Below, piece by piece: positions 48,439 to 60,290 of a stretch of DNA of 64,000 nucleotides. The DNA is from Macrophomina tecta (Eukaryota > Ascomycota > Dothideomycetes > Botryosphaeriales > Botryosphaeriaceae). The DNA lies in assembly GCA_024180945.1 (NCBI GenBank), contig JAKSGN010000021.1:620001-684000 (forward strand). The letters run 5' to 3'. The translations under genes were made by a program, and so were the position numbers. The notes under the pieces were generated by a model. The model was not told the origin of the DNA. It did not search any database and saw nothing but the letters and a program-made list of their open reading frames with translations. The stretch's first letter is position 1. Each line of letters begins with the position of its first letter.

Positions 48439-50316
48439 ATGGAGGCGAAACCCGAGATGGCAGCAACCGCTGCCGGCAATGCCGATGTCAAGGCCATTGC
48501 CGACGACATTGGAATTGCAGCAATCGCAGAGGTCGGAGAAGTTGAGGACTTCACTGCAGACGAAGAGAGAGCAGTACGATGGAAAATAGATCTTCATCTA
48601 ATGCCTATGGTCAGTCGGCAGTCCCCAGCGGGCTAGACGGCCTGAGCTAATCTCGCCGCAGCTAATGATAACATACCTGGTTCAGTATCTGGACAAGTCC
48701 AGCATCTCCTATTCTGCGCTCTGGGGCATGCGCCAGGACGTCGGCCTGCATGGCAACCAGTATTCGTGGCTGACTACCATCTTTTACATTGGCTATCTAC
48801 TCGCGGAGTTTCCAATGAACGCTCTCTTCCAGAGACTCCACATCACCAAAGTTTGTGGCGTCATCATGTACGTTCTCGCGTACTTGCAGTTTGCTGGAGA
48901 ACGCTCATTGTGATCTAGAGGCCTCTGGGGCACAGTGCTCCTCTGCATGGCTGCATGCGACGACTTCGCCGGTCTCATGGCCACCCGCTTCTTTCTTGGA
49001 GCTCTGGAGTCCGGTGTCAGCCCGTGCTTCGTACTGTTGACTTCGATGTTCTACAGACGGTTCGTTTTCGAGGATGTGCTGGAGATTTGCATCCGTGCTG
49101 ACAGATAGGCAGCTCTGAACAACCGCTCCGCACAGCGCTGTGGTTCTCTATGAACGGAATGTCGCAAATAATTGGCGGCCCGATTGCCGTACGTCAGTCC
49201 ATCGGCATGTGACATGCGGTCCGCTAATTTATCTCCAGTACGGCGTAGGATACATTCACAACGCTTTGCCGGCGTGGAAGGTACGGCTTCCCCCATGCCC
49301 TTCAAGTGGCACTCGGGTTCTAATTCACACAGTTCCCGTTCCTTATCTTCGGCTCCATCACGGTCGCGTGGTCCATTGTCTTCTTCTTTTTCGCTCCCCC
49401 GAACCCGGTCAAGGCCCGCTGGCTTTGCCCGCATGAACGCACGATTGCCGTCGCCCGCCTCGCCTCCAACAACACAGGCCTCGACACCCGCACGTTCAAA
49501 GCCTACCAAGCCCGCGAGGCTCTTCTAGACCACAAAGTGTGGCTCCTGTTCCTCTTCACTATCGCCTCCAACATCCCCAACGGCGGCATCACTGCCTTCG
49601 GGCCGCTCATCATCGAAGGATTCGGATACAGCACGCTGGGCACCACACTCCTCGGCATGCCGATCGGTGCGACGCAAATCTTAGCTTTGTGGATATCCGG
49701 ATGGGCGGCAGGAAAGTTCTCGGGCACCCGCATCGCCCTCATGCTTGGCGGCATCGTCGTTGCGCTGACGGGCACGGTTATGATGTACGCCATCCCCGAG
49801 CATAACAAGCTTGGCAGGCTGTTCGGGTACTACCTGTTGCCCGGATTCAGCGCCATCTACGTCTTGAGTCTGGGAATGATTCAGGCGAATGTTGCTGGCC
49901 GTACAAAGCGTGGCGTCGTCACCGCCGGCTTGTTCGTGGCGTATTGCGTCGGCAACTTGGCGGGCCCGCAGCTTTTCTTGAGCAGTGAGGCGCCCGCTTA
50001 TCGGACGGGCTTCATTGCGATGATCGTGTGCTTTGCCTCACAGGCTGTGATCCTGGCACTGTACTGGCTGTCTTGTAGGATGGAGAACCGAAAGGCAAGT
50101 GGTGCTACCAGATCTTCCAGTTGCATTTGCTGACTCGAGAATCTTTAGCGGGATGAAGTGTACGGTCAATCGGATCGGGAAGTTGGTAGGGGCCAGATTG
50201 AACAGGGCCTATCGGACTTGACTGATGTGAGTTTGCGTCTAAATTTTATTATGTGAGGAAGAGCTGCGCTGATCTCTTTTTAGCGCGAGAATACCCATTT
50301 CCGCTATGCGCTCTGA
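48439..50316 (+). CDS. MFS transporter, allantoate permease / anion:cation symporter type
   Basis: Plasma-membrane transporter of the ACS (Dal5-like) MFS family. Acidic cytosolic N-terminus, then WKIDLHLMPMV joined over intron 48610-48661 to ITYLVQYLDKSSISYSALWGM, the hallmark first helix (YLDK). Later: YSWLTTIFYIGYLLAEFPMN, MATRFFLGALESGVSPCF, ALWFSMNGMSQIIGGPIA, and ITAFGPLIIEGFGYSTLGTT. Introns at 48610-48661, 48868-48918, 49060-49112, about 49191-49240, about 49280-49331, 50095-50148 (GC donor) and 50227-50283. The last exons encode the charged tail ending RENTHFRYAL, typical of the family, which supports the two terminal introns. Likely substrates are small organic anions, amides or vitamins. 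The divergent M20 hydrolase suggests an N-acyl amino acid or similar compound (inference). Confidence 0.85.
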
Positions 50317-53300
50317 TATCCAGCAACCTAATTCCACGAGACAGAGTGGAATTGTACAGCATAAGGCTCGTGAATCCGCCTACTTATGCAGTAAATTATT
50401 CTCTGAAATAACTAGCATGCTTTTGACAATGCCATTGAAGAAGGTCAGACTTGCCACGAAGAACTACAAACAACAAGCGGAAAGACTAGGCATGAACAAA
50501 AATAACCTAGGCCAGATGGACTCTTCTTGACTCACTATAAACTTGTTTTCGCCTGGAATTTGTGGCAGCTGGTAGAACTGATTAAAAATTCTACGCGCCG
50601 GTCCGCGTCTCCAGCTTTATGCTCGTAAGCGCCTTGCAACATGGTGGATATAGAGTCTGTAATACTCCATCACTTCCGTTGCAACTAGCTCTATTGCTGG
50701 GTTGCTTGTCCCGCCCACATGAGTGACCTTCCCGCCATTTGGGCATGCTTGTAAGCCAGAAAAGCTACAGAAACGGCCCCATAGGCGAACTGGCAACTGC
50801 CATAGTACAAGCAGTCAAAAAGACGTCGTCCATCCCCTTAAACATAAACTAAGCATCAGAGATCTTGGCCAGAGAGACTGAGAGAATCGAGCAGCGAAGG
50901 CCGGTGCGGCGTATCACGCAGGGGGGGTATCAGCGATCTTGGAGGAGGCCTTTCTTGCCGATAATTTTGGACTGAGAGATAAATGTTTGTGATCGGCCGT
51001 TTGCGCAATCGGAACACGGTTTAATGAATACTTGTTTTGACGCTCCACTCCTGTGAGATGCCTTCTCCTGATCATATCAGTGGTGACGAACAAACGTGAA
51101 AGTTGGACGGAAAGAGGAAAGGTCTCTAAGATAAAAAAAAAAAAAAAAATCCATTCAACCACCGCAAGCTGGCTAGAACGGGACTCAGTGGTATCCGAGA
51201 TTCTACATTAACGTCGTAAGCTCTCCTGCTCCATGAACCGTGCCTCGCTTTTTTTGTCTTCTTTTTTTTTTTTTTTTTTGTGTGTTTTTTTTTTTGTTGG
51301 AGAGTGGGGTTGTATGAGTGCCTCTTGGGCCTAAAGTAAGGCCTTCGCACAATCGGACATTGAGAGAAGTGTCCAGTAAGCAACAGTGGCTTCTAGGTGT
51401 TGTAGCTCCTCTTCAGGTTTTCCTGAAGAGCAATGAAACATACGGCATGAGTGGGAATAATGCTTCGCTTACACGTAGGCTTAGCTGCGAGGGACGTAAC
51501 AGAACTATATCCATTTTCTACAGGGCTAATGGATGGAATTCGCGAGTCCGGTGACATTCATAGACGGCAGCAGCGAATAATCCTCAGTAATAACGCTCGG
51601 TGTCTTGAGCGGTTCTCCATCCTCCGACCGGATCATCTCACAAAACGGAAATACGATAAAACTGGCTCTTCCTACAGACTTGCAATGGTTGTTCAGGCCG
51701 TCAAGGTTTCCCTCCAGCATCCACCCGTCAGGAGGTCTTTGACCACGGTGGGTAGTGGGCGGTACCTGGCGGCGGCAGCGGCAGATCTCCGAGCTCTATG
51801 AGACTTGAGCCGTTCCAGAAGAGCGATTGGAAGATTTGGTCTCGTTCGATGGCATCTTGTCCTACGAGTACCGGGCATTTTGCAATCAGGCAGAGAGCAA
51901 AGGCTGAGGGCTGGGGGTCACACGCGTACGAGCTACGATGAGAGGGGCAAGGATTCGCATGTGCGCAACACTGCGTTGCGCCCGAAAACAATCACGCTGC
52001 GAAAAGATGGGTGCGTGCACAGCCGAGTTGGGGAGAAGTCTCTCTGCCTTGAGCCCATCAGCAGGACTTGGAGCTATCCGATGGTATCGTGAACAGCTCA
52101 TGTGGGGTCCTCCGCTGGGAAGGTAACATAGCAGCATGACGTAGGGAATCCCGCGGGTACGTCCGAGAAACTGCAACCTGACTCCGATCTGTTCATGCAC
52201 GCTCTATCACCTTTTGGGCGTTGAAGATTCCGGGTTCGTATTAGGCAATCTTGCAACGGCATCGGCTGAGAAGGCATGAAACGAGCTGGGAGGTGCAGCC
52301 CGCATCGTGAACCGGCGGCTATGGGGGCGGCCTCAACAATTGGCTTGTGGATGACGACAATGATAGGAAAGACATGGAGTGATCTGGATCAGGCAGATCG
52401 CGCACTTGCCGCGGGAGATTGGGCACCGGTTTTTGGTGGCATGGCCGCCTACCAAGGCATGAAGAGACAGCGCATCATGAAGGAAGCTGGTGTTGCTTTG
52501 TTGGGATGGCCATGCGCAAGCGAGCAGACTGCGCGTGAGACGTATGCTCTGTTGAGCGATAGCGCAGCACGCGAGCAGCAGATTGAATGAGGCTCGGGTA
52601 ATGCGGAAGGGGGAGGGCATCGGCTATGGTTGAAAACACCAGTGCGACTGCTCGGCGGGGGCCGATCCCCAAAGAGGGTAGCGCGGCGTTCGAGACTGAA
52701 GATGATGAGGAATGATGGGAAGTCGCGAGAGGGTCGGAGAAGCACGGCGGCGGCTAAAGCGGACACTTCCGCCGGGAAGAGGCGCGGAAGTTGGAAGGGG
52801 AAGGGAGTGGGACAGCAGAGCGGGGCGGAACGGCGTGCGGTGCTTCGGATCAAGGATCAAGACTGGCCAGGATGGCGGGAGCAAATGCGATTTGATAAGG
52901 CCAACACCAAACCGGGTACCTTGGAGGCCGCGAGAAAGCGCCGCAAGCGCAGCGCAGCAGCCAAGCAAAGCCGGTGCGGACAATGGTTGATCCGCCCACG
53001 TGCACCGCTAGCTCAGGAGCGCAGCGTCAGAGAGGGAGAGGGAGAGCGAGAGCGAGCGAGAGGCACGCGCTTGGTGAGTTGGGAAGAGTGGGCGACCGCT
53101 CCGGCATCTCGCGAGCGCAGCCTCCTCCAACACAACACTGCTACGTGGTCGACCGTGTCCTCAATGGTGTGCAGTGCCGCCGCCGGAGCAGGCGCAGCAT
53201 TGTTGCACCAATGGCTCTGGGGGCTCGGCAGCTGGAGATTGCGGCCTTGTCGCGACGGGGCAGCCAGTGTTGCGACGACATGGCATTGGGTGCGCGGCCT

Positions 53301-53738
53301 CTGGCGTTGCGCTGGCAGCAATCCCGGCGGCAAGCGGGCATGCGCGCGACCTGCTGAACTCTTCCGAAACGGGCGCAGCTCACAGCTTGACTCATCAGCT
53401 GATGGCTGCGCTCCCGGAGGCACTGCGCTGACACGTCAAGAAGTCACGTGCGGGCGGCGTGGAGCGGTGCAGCGCCAGGTCAAGTTTTGGCGAGCGAGCG
53501 CGCGACAGGCTGCCCGAAACACGGCGCCTCTCTATCGATAGCGCGGGAGGCACGGGAGGGAGCGGTGAAAGCGTCGGCCAGCGTCTGTGCCCGGTGGGGG
53601 AAGCCATTGCGCCTGCGACTTTCACCGCGTTCGACAGATGGACATCACGAGTTCTGACAAAGACGCCCTCGAGCGAGCATATATCACCATGGCCCAGGAC
53701 TGCCTCTTTCCCCGCCAGCAAACCACCTTTGTGTCACC
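50317..53738. other. 3.4-kb gap, no gene recognised
   Basis: Contains homopolymer tracts at 51131-51149 (A) and about 51259-51296 (T, interrupted). The stretch 52600-53540 is GC- and purine-rich with long but low-complexity open frames that I consider spurious. The last part is probably the promoter and leader of the Ser-rich protein gene. Confidence 0.45.
51131..51149. repeat. poly-A tract
   Basis: Run of about 19 A; a matching interrupted T-run follows within 150 bp (about 51259-51296), so the two could pair as a hairpin in single strands. Confidence 0.7.
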
Positions 53739-54662
53739 ATGTTCTCCAAACTCCGCAGCAAGCCCCAGTCCCAGGACCGGATGACGGCTTCCAAACCTGC
53801 ATCTTCCCCCTCCATGCATAAGCAGCGTGCTTCTGCAGCAACCTCCAAGCCCTCCGCGTCCTCCAGCATGCGCCAGTCGCAGCCTGCAGAACGCAAACAG
53901 AGCTTCTCCGAACACCAATGGGACGAGCGCCACTGGACGAAGCCTTTTGCCGCTGGCACCACTCAGGTCATGGCAACTCTGCGCTTCCCCCCCGAACAAG
54001 ACGACGCCCACGACCTTCGACGCATTCCCGAGGAGGCCGACCTGTACGGCAAGGCCCAGGAGCACTCCCACTACAAGGGATCCCCCAAGTTTGGTTCGGT
54101 CAAGGCCTCCCCTGCCGTCTCCTCGAAGAAGGGCTCCGCCTCCCCTTCGTCTAAGCACGCCTCCGTCTCTTCTCGCAAGACGTCCGCGTCTTCCATGGCC
54201 AAGAGCTCTGTCTCTTCCCTGAAGAGTACCGCCCCCTCGACCAAGAGCAGCTCGACAATCTCCTCCAAGGCCTCCGCCTCCTCGCTCTGGTCCGAACGGC
54301 CCAGCTCTTCCTGTTCTAACGCGACCTATGCCACATCGTGGTCAGTTGATTCCTCGGCTTCAACCGTCATGACCGATTTGGACGAGGCCGTCTCGGCGTG
54401 CAATTCGAACCGCCCGGATTCTTGCACGCTTGGCGACTACGACGTATTCAAGATGCGCGGCAAGAAAGACCAGCCCAAGCGTCCCAACTCGACCGTCTCC
54501 TCGTGCTCCGGCACCTCTTGCGCCGGCACCATCCACTCCAGGCCGCAGACTGGAAAGAGCAGCAAGGCCAGCGATATTGCCTTCCAGGTCGTGGCCGAGG
54601 AAGCCGACGCCATCTACCTTCAGCGGACTCCCAACCCCCGCCCCAGCCGCCGCTGGGGCTGA
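53739..54662 (+). CDS. Ser-rich, low-complexity protein of unknown function
   Basis: Intronless frame of 307 residues with a good start context (CACCATG). Composition is dominated by Ser, Lys, Ala and Thr: SKKGSASPSSKHASVSSRK and similar blocks through the middle. Islands of ordinary sequence follow: HQWDERHWTKPFAAGTTQV, DLRRIPEEADLYGKAQEHSHYKG, LGDYDVFKMRGKKDQPKRP and DIAFQVVAEEADAIYLQRTP. No signal peptide or transmembrane segment. Codon use favours C at third positions, unlike the surrounding non-coding DNA, which supports a real gene. The repeated Ser/Lys motifs look like phosphorylation-rich disordered sequence. Family not recognised; a role in the cell periphery or signalling would be guesswork. 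Confidence 0.75.
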   Translation: MFSKLRSKPQSQDRMTASKPASSPSMHKQRASAATSKPSASSSMRQSQPAERKQSFSEHQWDERHWTKPFAAGTTQVMATLRFPPEQDDAHDLRRIPEEADLYGKAQEHSHYKGSPKFGSVKASPAVSSKKGSASPSSKHASVSSRKTSASSMAKSSVSSLKSTAPSTKSSSTISSKASASSLWSERPSSSCSNATYATSWSVDSSASTVMTDLDEAVSACNSNRPDSCTLGDYDVFKMRGKKDQPKRPNSTVSSCSGTSCAGTIHSRPQTGKSSKASDIAFQVVAEEADAIYLQRTPNPRPSRRWG

Positions 54663-57600
54663 ATCCATGGTAGACCATTCCCGCTGCCTCTTCCTCGCCC
54701 TTCAAGGCCAAGCGCCTTTGTTCCAACAATCGTTTCCGCCGCTGCCGACACGACCCCGGACTGGAGTGAATTTTGAGCATTTGCAGCTCACTCTCCTTTT
54801 ACTGTCGTCGGCCATTGGAGTCGGAACGTCGGCAATTTATGCACGATGAGACCCGATGCGGATGAACGAGACCTCGAAAGAGCGTCATGATGTTATGATT
54901 ATAACGACTATGTCCACTAGGTGCCTGGGCGCATTCTGCGTCTTCAGAGCGGGACCTATGAATCACCGCTGGAGAGCGGCGTGACAGCCGTCTTCTCCAA
55001 CACTCGCTGCAAAGGCCGATTGATATGCAATATCTTGGTCGATGACATAGCATGTTCCCCATTAGCTTGAGAGCATTTCCGGAACATTGCCAACATGAAC
55101 AGAATCAATACTACCGTTTGGATCTCCTCACATTGCTCAGGATTTTTGGATTTCCTATCTACTACCTACGGCCAGCTACCACAATTTTCTTGTTTGGTTC
55201 AGCAGAACTAGTCTACAGAATGAACACAGTCATCTGCATCCCCGCGCTCAGTGAGACGCACACGCACACAGATCGGTGCAGCTCTAACCTTCACCTCTGC
55301 AATTCCCAGAGTGCTCACTGTCCAGGCTTCGAACAGCATCTATTCTCCGCAGATCCCGGCAACGGGAAAGTGAGTCACGGAATTGTGGGCACGTCGGATC
55401 GTCTCAGATCAAACAGGTGGCTCCGGGGCAGACGACTCCCCTTCCACTTTTGTCCTTAGCTCGATGCGTTGTCCTTCTGGCTCCTTACCACTTACCGCAA
55501 GACAAGCGAGCGCTGGGGGCCAGGGGCGGCCACCCAGTCGGAGGATCTCGGGGAAGTGTCCACCTGGCGGCGCGTACACGCGGGAACCTCAGCGCCGTCC
55601 CAAAGCACTGGCTGCCAGGCTCTGTTTCAAGGTGCCAACGAAGCTTCGAAACAGCCTTCGATGCGGATTCTTCAGCGCGTTCCGTCTGCCAAACCCGCAT
55701 TTCGCTGTTTCACTCCAGCGCTCGTTCTGCCCCTCGCCATCGGCCCGACGGGCTAGCCGCCGAGCTCTCCAGGAATATCCTTCGAGGAGAGACGTGTTCC
55801 TGCAGCAGTTCACAGTAGTCAGCGGACCGGAGCCTCTTCTGCTGGCGCTAATGCAACATGGTCTGAGAGAGGCGTGAAGACATCCTGCGCCTCGACATGA
55901 CATCACCCTTTCACCACCGCGGCGGTGGTGAATTGGCTCAGATCCCTCCGAGATCCGGTCAAGCGCCCACGTCGCGCGAGATCTTGCATTGCCTTATCTC
56001 GACTCGATTTCAGGGTTCAGAGACTGTCCTCCTGACTTCTCTCCTTCGACTCGGCGACGTGCCAACACAGGGCATTTCCGCACGCGCCTATCTGTCTGTC
56101 CCTTGAAACGCCCCACTCACATCTGTTTCCGTGAGTGCTCTCCCTCGGCCTCTTTCACGATGCACCGCTGCCCAACTGTTAGTGTCTCGCTGACCTGATG
56201 CAGTTGCGGTGTGTTTGCTCATGGACATCGTCGTCAGAAACACACCGAAACCGACGCCTTCGCTTCCGACGTCAGCGTTTTGCGTGCCGTTTTCTCCCTC
56301 ACCGGTCGCCACCCGCCGTATCCACGCGATCTCCTCCCACCGCTCGAAGGTGGACATCCAAATAGTCATCCATTACCGAACAGCCACCTGGTCAGATCTT
56401 CTTCCCAGCGTCCACCAGTCTCCGCAGACCCATTGCAACCCAAAAGCTTCAGGGACCGGTGAGCCCGAGTGCTGATCTCCGCTGGTAAGTTTCCCGATTG
56501 GCCCGTGACAACTCAGTCCAGAAAGGTAAGCCAATTCTACACCACGTGCATGATGCCAGCACTCTCCTCGACATTGTATCCCTCTCCACCAACGCCTCCA
56601 ACCTGCCAGGTGGCCCTGCTCCAGAGTTCTGTCGTGTGAAGAAGGCAGATTTGTTGCAATCTGTCGAGGACTGAAGGTATCTCTTCCAAACATGGTCGCG
56701 TGCTGCCCCCCTAAACTCCTAAGCGTTCCCTGCAGCGTCTCACGAAGCTACGGTCAGGTTTTTTCTTCTTCTTGTTTTGCAAATGTATGCGCTTCACTGC
56801 GCTGTTCATCTGTATGCGCGCCTCTGCGACGCATGCTTGCAAATCTCTTGGTGGTAGGTGTGAAGCCCTTAACAGCTTGCTATGACAACCTTCCCGAGAA
56901 GCAAATGCGTTTCGCTACGTAGAGCTTTGCTCACGGCATATCCGCTGGCGCCTTTCATATGCCGTGCATTTCTGAGCTCCCACCGCTCAAAATTGCCTTC
57001 TTACACTTTCTTGCAAGGCGAGTGTTGCCCCATGAGCCTTGATCCCTTTGCGCGCAGCTGGCCGCAAGACGAAATTGTAGACCGCGAAACTTACCCGAAT
57101 CTGGATTCGGAGTCCCTTGGAAACAGTAACCATTTGCGTTCTCTAACGAACCTGTTTCCTCGTCCGCTGCGAGGCATGTCCATGGAGCTACCATATGTGG
57201 TCCGGTGTCTGCATCATGAAAGAATGATCTCACAGCTTATTTCTTAATGAAATTCGAAGCCGTCCAGCCTCTTGAACCACCTGGCGCACGTCGCCCGCTT
57301 CTTTATTTATTTTTTTTTTGATGTGCAGGGCGTACCAGAAGAATTTTTGCTAAGGCGGGTTATGGACTAGGCCGAGGCTTCGTCAAAGGGTGAGGTCTTT
57401 GGGGCATTGAATGTTTTTGATGCTTTTTGATGCATATGGTCGGCGGTGCCCGCGTCCTCGCAAGAAGGTGGAGCTGGTTGGGCCATCATGTGCGACTTGT
57501 GCTTGTGGTTTCTTGTCCCTCTCTGTGTTTATGGGGTAATTTACTTCAGGTTGGTTGGATACTCTATATATGTGTGTGCGGTCATCTGGCTTTGGACTGC

Positions 57601-58856
57601 TGACCCTGAACAACGCACTAATGTCCCATGGCTCACCAACGAACCCCAAAAGATTCCATACGGGCTGAATCCACACATGGACATTTAGGGCGTCTAATTG
57701 GCAGATAAATCCATATTAAAGAATATGTGGCTCCGGCCTGTCCTGTTCAGAAAATTTTCTTAGCTAGCGAACGACCGTCGGCGCATGGATTGGAACTGAA
57801 ACCTAATGTCATGCAAGCAACCTTAGCCATGCGGAGCGTAACAGCTGGGAAGAGAATCGGGGGCGCAACAATCCAGCTTGGACCCCTTTATTTCTCCAGT
57901 ACCTTTCTCTATCGTATAAAAGTCTTAACGTTCGTAAACACTAAAGTTAGCGGGAAACTATCGACGATAGACTTTCCAACTACCATCTCACACTGACTAC
58001 GCAAGGCCAAACGTTTAAACGGCCTCTTCGCTTGCGTTAGTGCGTGATCGGATAGCATCCTCTAGCGTCTTCTTAACGTCGATATGAGGCTCGACCAGCT
58101 GTCTCACCCAGTTGGGGGTCGATTCCCACGCCACTCCGCCAACCACCCCTAGTGCTCTATGAAGGAGTCGGTATGGCTGGCACTTATTGCTGACATTCGC
58201 TGGTCGGTATGCTTGATTAGTTGCCAGGCTGTGAGCTAAACCGGTAGGTGAAAGGGCGCCTAGCCAGTGGCCAGCCGGTAGACACTGCGGCCGGGTAAGC
58301 GAGTTATAGTCATTGATCCAGTACATCTGCAGCAGCGGGGACGAGCTTTAGTTCGAGCTACAGCTCCGTGAAGACGGTCATGATGAGAGACACGGGTGTG
58401 TGTCGGTATCCGCTGAGGGCGGAATAGTGGTAAAAGAGATGCGTTACAACAAAGTTGGTTGGCCTTGACCGTTAGGCCACAGTGGGGCTAGTCTAGCCTT
58501 CGCACCGCTTACAAAGGCTACTCCGAAAATGTTAACCCTAAATTTGGCAAGTGAGAGACGAGTTGCGGTAGGGACGAGGGCTCATGGATACTTCACACTT
58601 GTGGTCAATGCTAAATATTAAGACTTCAGTAGAAAACCTACTACAGTTGGAGGCTCCATCTCCGAGCGTACTGATGAGTACTATAAATTCAGGTCAATAA
58701 CTCCCCACTCATGACGACCCATAAGCATTCATTCCTTCTTAATCGCTCTCGAAGCGCCGCTAGTCCCTCGCCTGCCTTGAACCTCCATCCATCCACCTAC
58801 ACTCAACCTTTCCTCCAACGCAAGTCAGCCAGTCAGCACCAAAAAAGAAAAAAAAA
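54663..58856. other. 4.2-kb gap, no confident gene
   Basis: No recognised family. A frame on the minus strand at 58015-58326 (103 codons, starting MYWINDYNSLTRP) has balanced composition and could be a small orphan or a relic. The part from about 57680 to 58750 is AT-richer than the rest. The last 200 bp hold the promoter of the small secreted protein gene. Confidence 0.45.
58682..58688 (+). promoter_or_regulatory. possible TATA box of the secreted protein gene
   Basis: TATAAAT about 170 bp upstream of the ATG at 58857. Confidence 0.4.
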
Positions 58857-59338
58857 ATGAAGATCTCCCTTCTCACCTTCGCCGCCGTCCTGGCTCCGCT
58901 CTCCGCCGCGACGTGCGTGAAGCTCAAGGCCGACGTAGCACCGCTGCCGCCGTCCACCACCTTCTTCGACTGGGCGCGCTGCATCTGCCGCAATGAGCTG
59001 AAGGGGGCGGCCGGCGCCACGCAGGCCGCCGGCACTGGCGGCGTCGCCTACCACGTCTTCATCTGCAACGGCGTGTCGCAGGACTGGGCGAAGCAGTACC
59101 CGAACGGCAAGTTCTACCACGCCGTCTTGTCCGTTGGCGGCTCGAATCGGGAGTACCGCTTCCGGTCGATTGTGCGGCCGTCGGATGTGTGCCCGATCAG
59201 CGGTGAGTTAGAGCTACCCGTCATGCCTTTTGTTCCCCCTCCTCTCTGAATCGCCTTGCTGATTCGAATGTGGATGCAGCGTACACCTCTCCAAATGACC
59301 TTACCCAGGGCCCGGTTGACACGGACTCGCTCTGTTAA
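58857..59338 (+). CDS. small secreted cysteine-containing protein (effector candidate)
   Basis: A 134-residue secreted protein from two exons (intron 59203-59279, GTGAGT to TGCAG; exons total 405 nt). Signal peptide MKISLLTFAAVLAPLSAA with likely cleavage before TCVKL. The mature part is about 116 residues with six Cys (TCVKL, RCIC, FICNG, DVCPIS, and the terminal DSLC), enough for three disulfides. Other features: FFDWARCICRNELKG and FYHAVLSVGGSNREYRFRS. Start preceded by an A-rich leader and a TATAAAT. No domain recognised. Small size, secretion signal and even Cys number fit an effector or small secreted defence protein, and it sits in a gene-poor stretch. A secreted enzyme inhibitor or surface protein is equally possible. 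Confidence 0.75.
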
Positions 59339-59913
59339 ACTCATAAGTGGAGGGGAAGCTGCATCAGCGTGTGGTGTGTTCAGGTTCATGCATGTGTGTA
59401 CGGAGAAGGGTGTCTAATGTGACGGGGTTGCAGGGTTCCAGTAGAGTAAAGAAAATCAAAATCCTCGCTCCCAAAAAAAAAAAAAAAAAAAAAAAAATTG
59501 GACAAGAAGAAAAAAAGCACCACGGATGACTGAAGTCAGGTACCTCATTTTTCTGCCCCTTCAAATCTTCGCGTTGAATCTAGCTCGCAATCCCCAAGCC
59601 CCATCGCGCAGAACCACGATCCACATCAACCGTGGATGGGATTGTTCGGCTGAAGTGCCGACCAGCTGGTCACTGGTCAGCTGCCTCGTGACCTATCGGC
59701 TCAGCCGCAGCCTGTCGGCCAACAGCGGCTATCCCGGTCTCCTTTTGGAGCATTGCGGGTGGTCGGTGCAGCGGGGCGAGTATCGACCCCCAGTTGGCCA
59801 CTGACGATTGGCAGTCGAGCCATACAGGAACTTGTGACTTGCACTAGCGGAACTATAGCTACAAGGGTCATCGTAGAAGCCTGTCCTCATGGAAGTTAGT
59901 CCGCGGCGAGCAT

Positions 59914-59918
<5 letters not shown>

Positions 59919-59946
<28 letters not shown>
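59919..59946. repeat. GA dinucleotide repeat
   Basis: Fourteen GA units without interruption. Confidence 0.9.
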
Positions 59947-59949
<3 letters not shown>

Positions 59950-59979
59950 GGAGGCAGACCATCGGGTCCCCTGTGCCAT

Positions 59980-60290
59980 AAACGCAACCGTATCCCCTAG
60001 AAAATAATACGGATATACCGTAGCCTTCTAGCAGCTAAACACGCTCGCATACACTCTTAGCATAATGGCGGGCCTCTGCATCTAGGAAACCAAAACTAAA
60101 GAGAGGGAAAACGTATCTAGGGGGTTTGAGCAGGTATAAGAAGATGGTAAGAATAAGCGACATACATAAGAAGCCCAAGTACTATGTATAAAGGCCGGAT
60201 TAAGGTTAAAGCTATCTAAGAAGCGTAATTGATATGTTAGTAGAAAAGTATGTATAATCTAGGTAGACATGCTCAAGACCAAGGGAAACC
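59980..60290. repeat. AT-rich block, possible RIP-degraded repeat relic
   Basis: About 300 bp rich in TA dinucleotides (aataatacggatatacc and similar), in contrast with the GC-rich flanks and similar in texture to the transposon at 29.6-32.9 kb. No coding remnant recognised. Confidence 0.45.

Noticed and set aside
52630..53541. 303-codon open frame on the plus strand
   Set aside because: Arg/Ala/Ser-rich low-complexity translation of a GC- and purine-rich stretch; no motif, no conserved-looking island.
58115..58145. tRNA-like T-arm (GGGGTCGATTCCCA)
   Set aside because: No matching acceptor, D and anticodon arms at the right distances.
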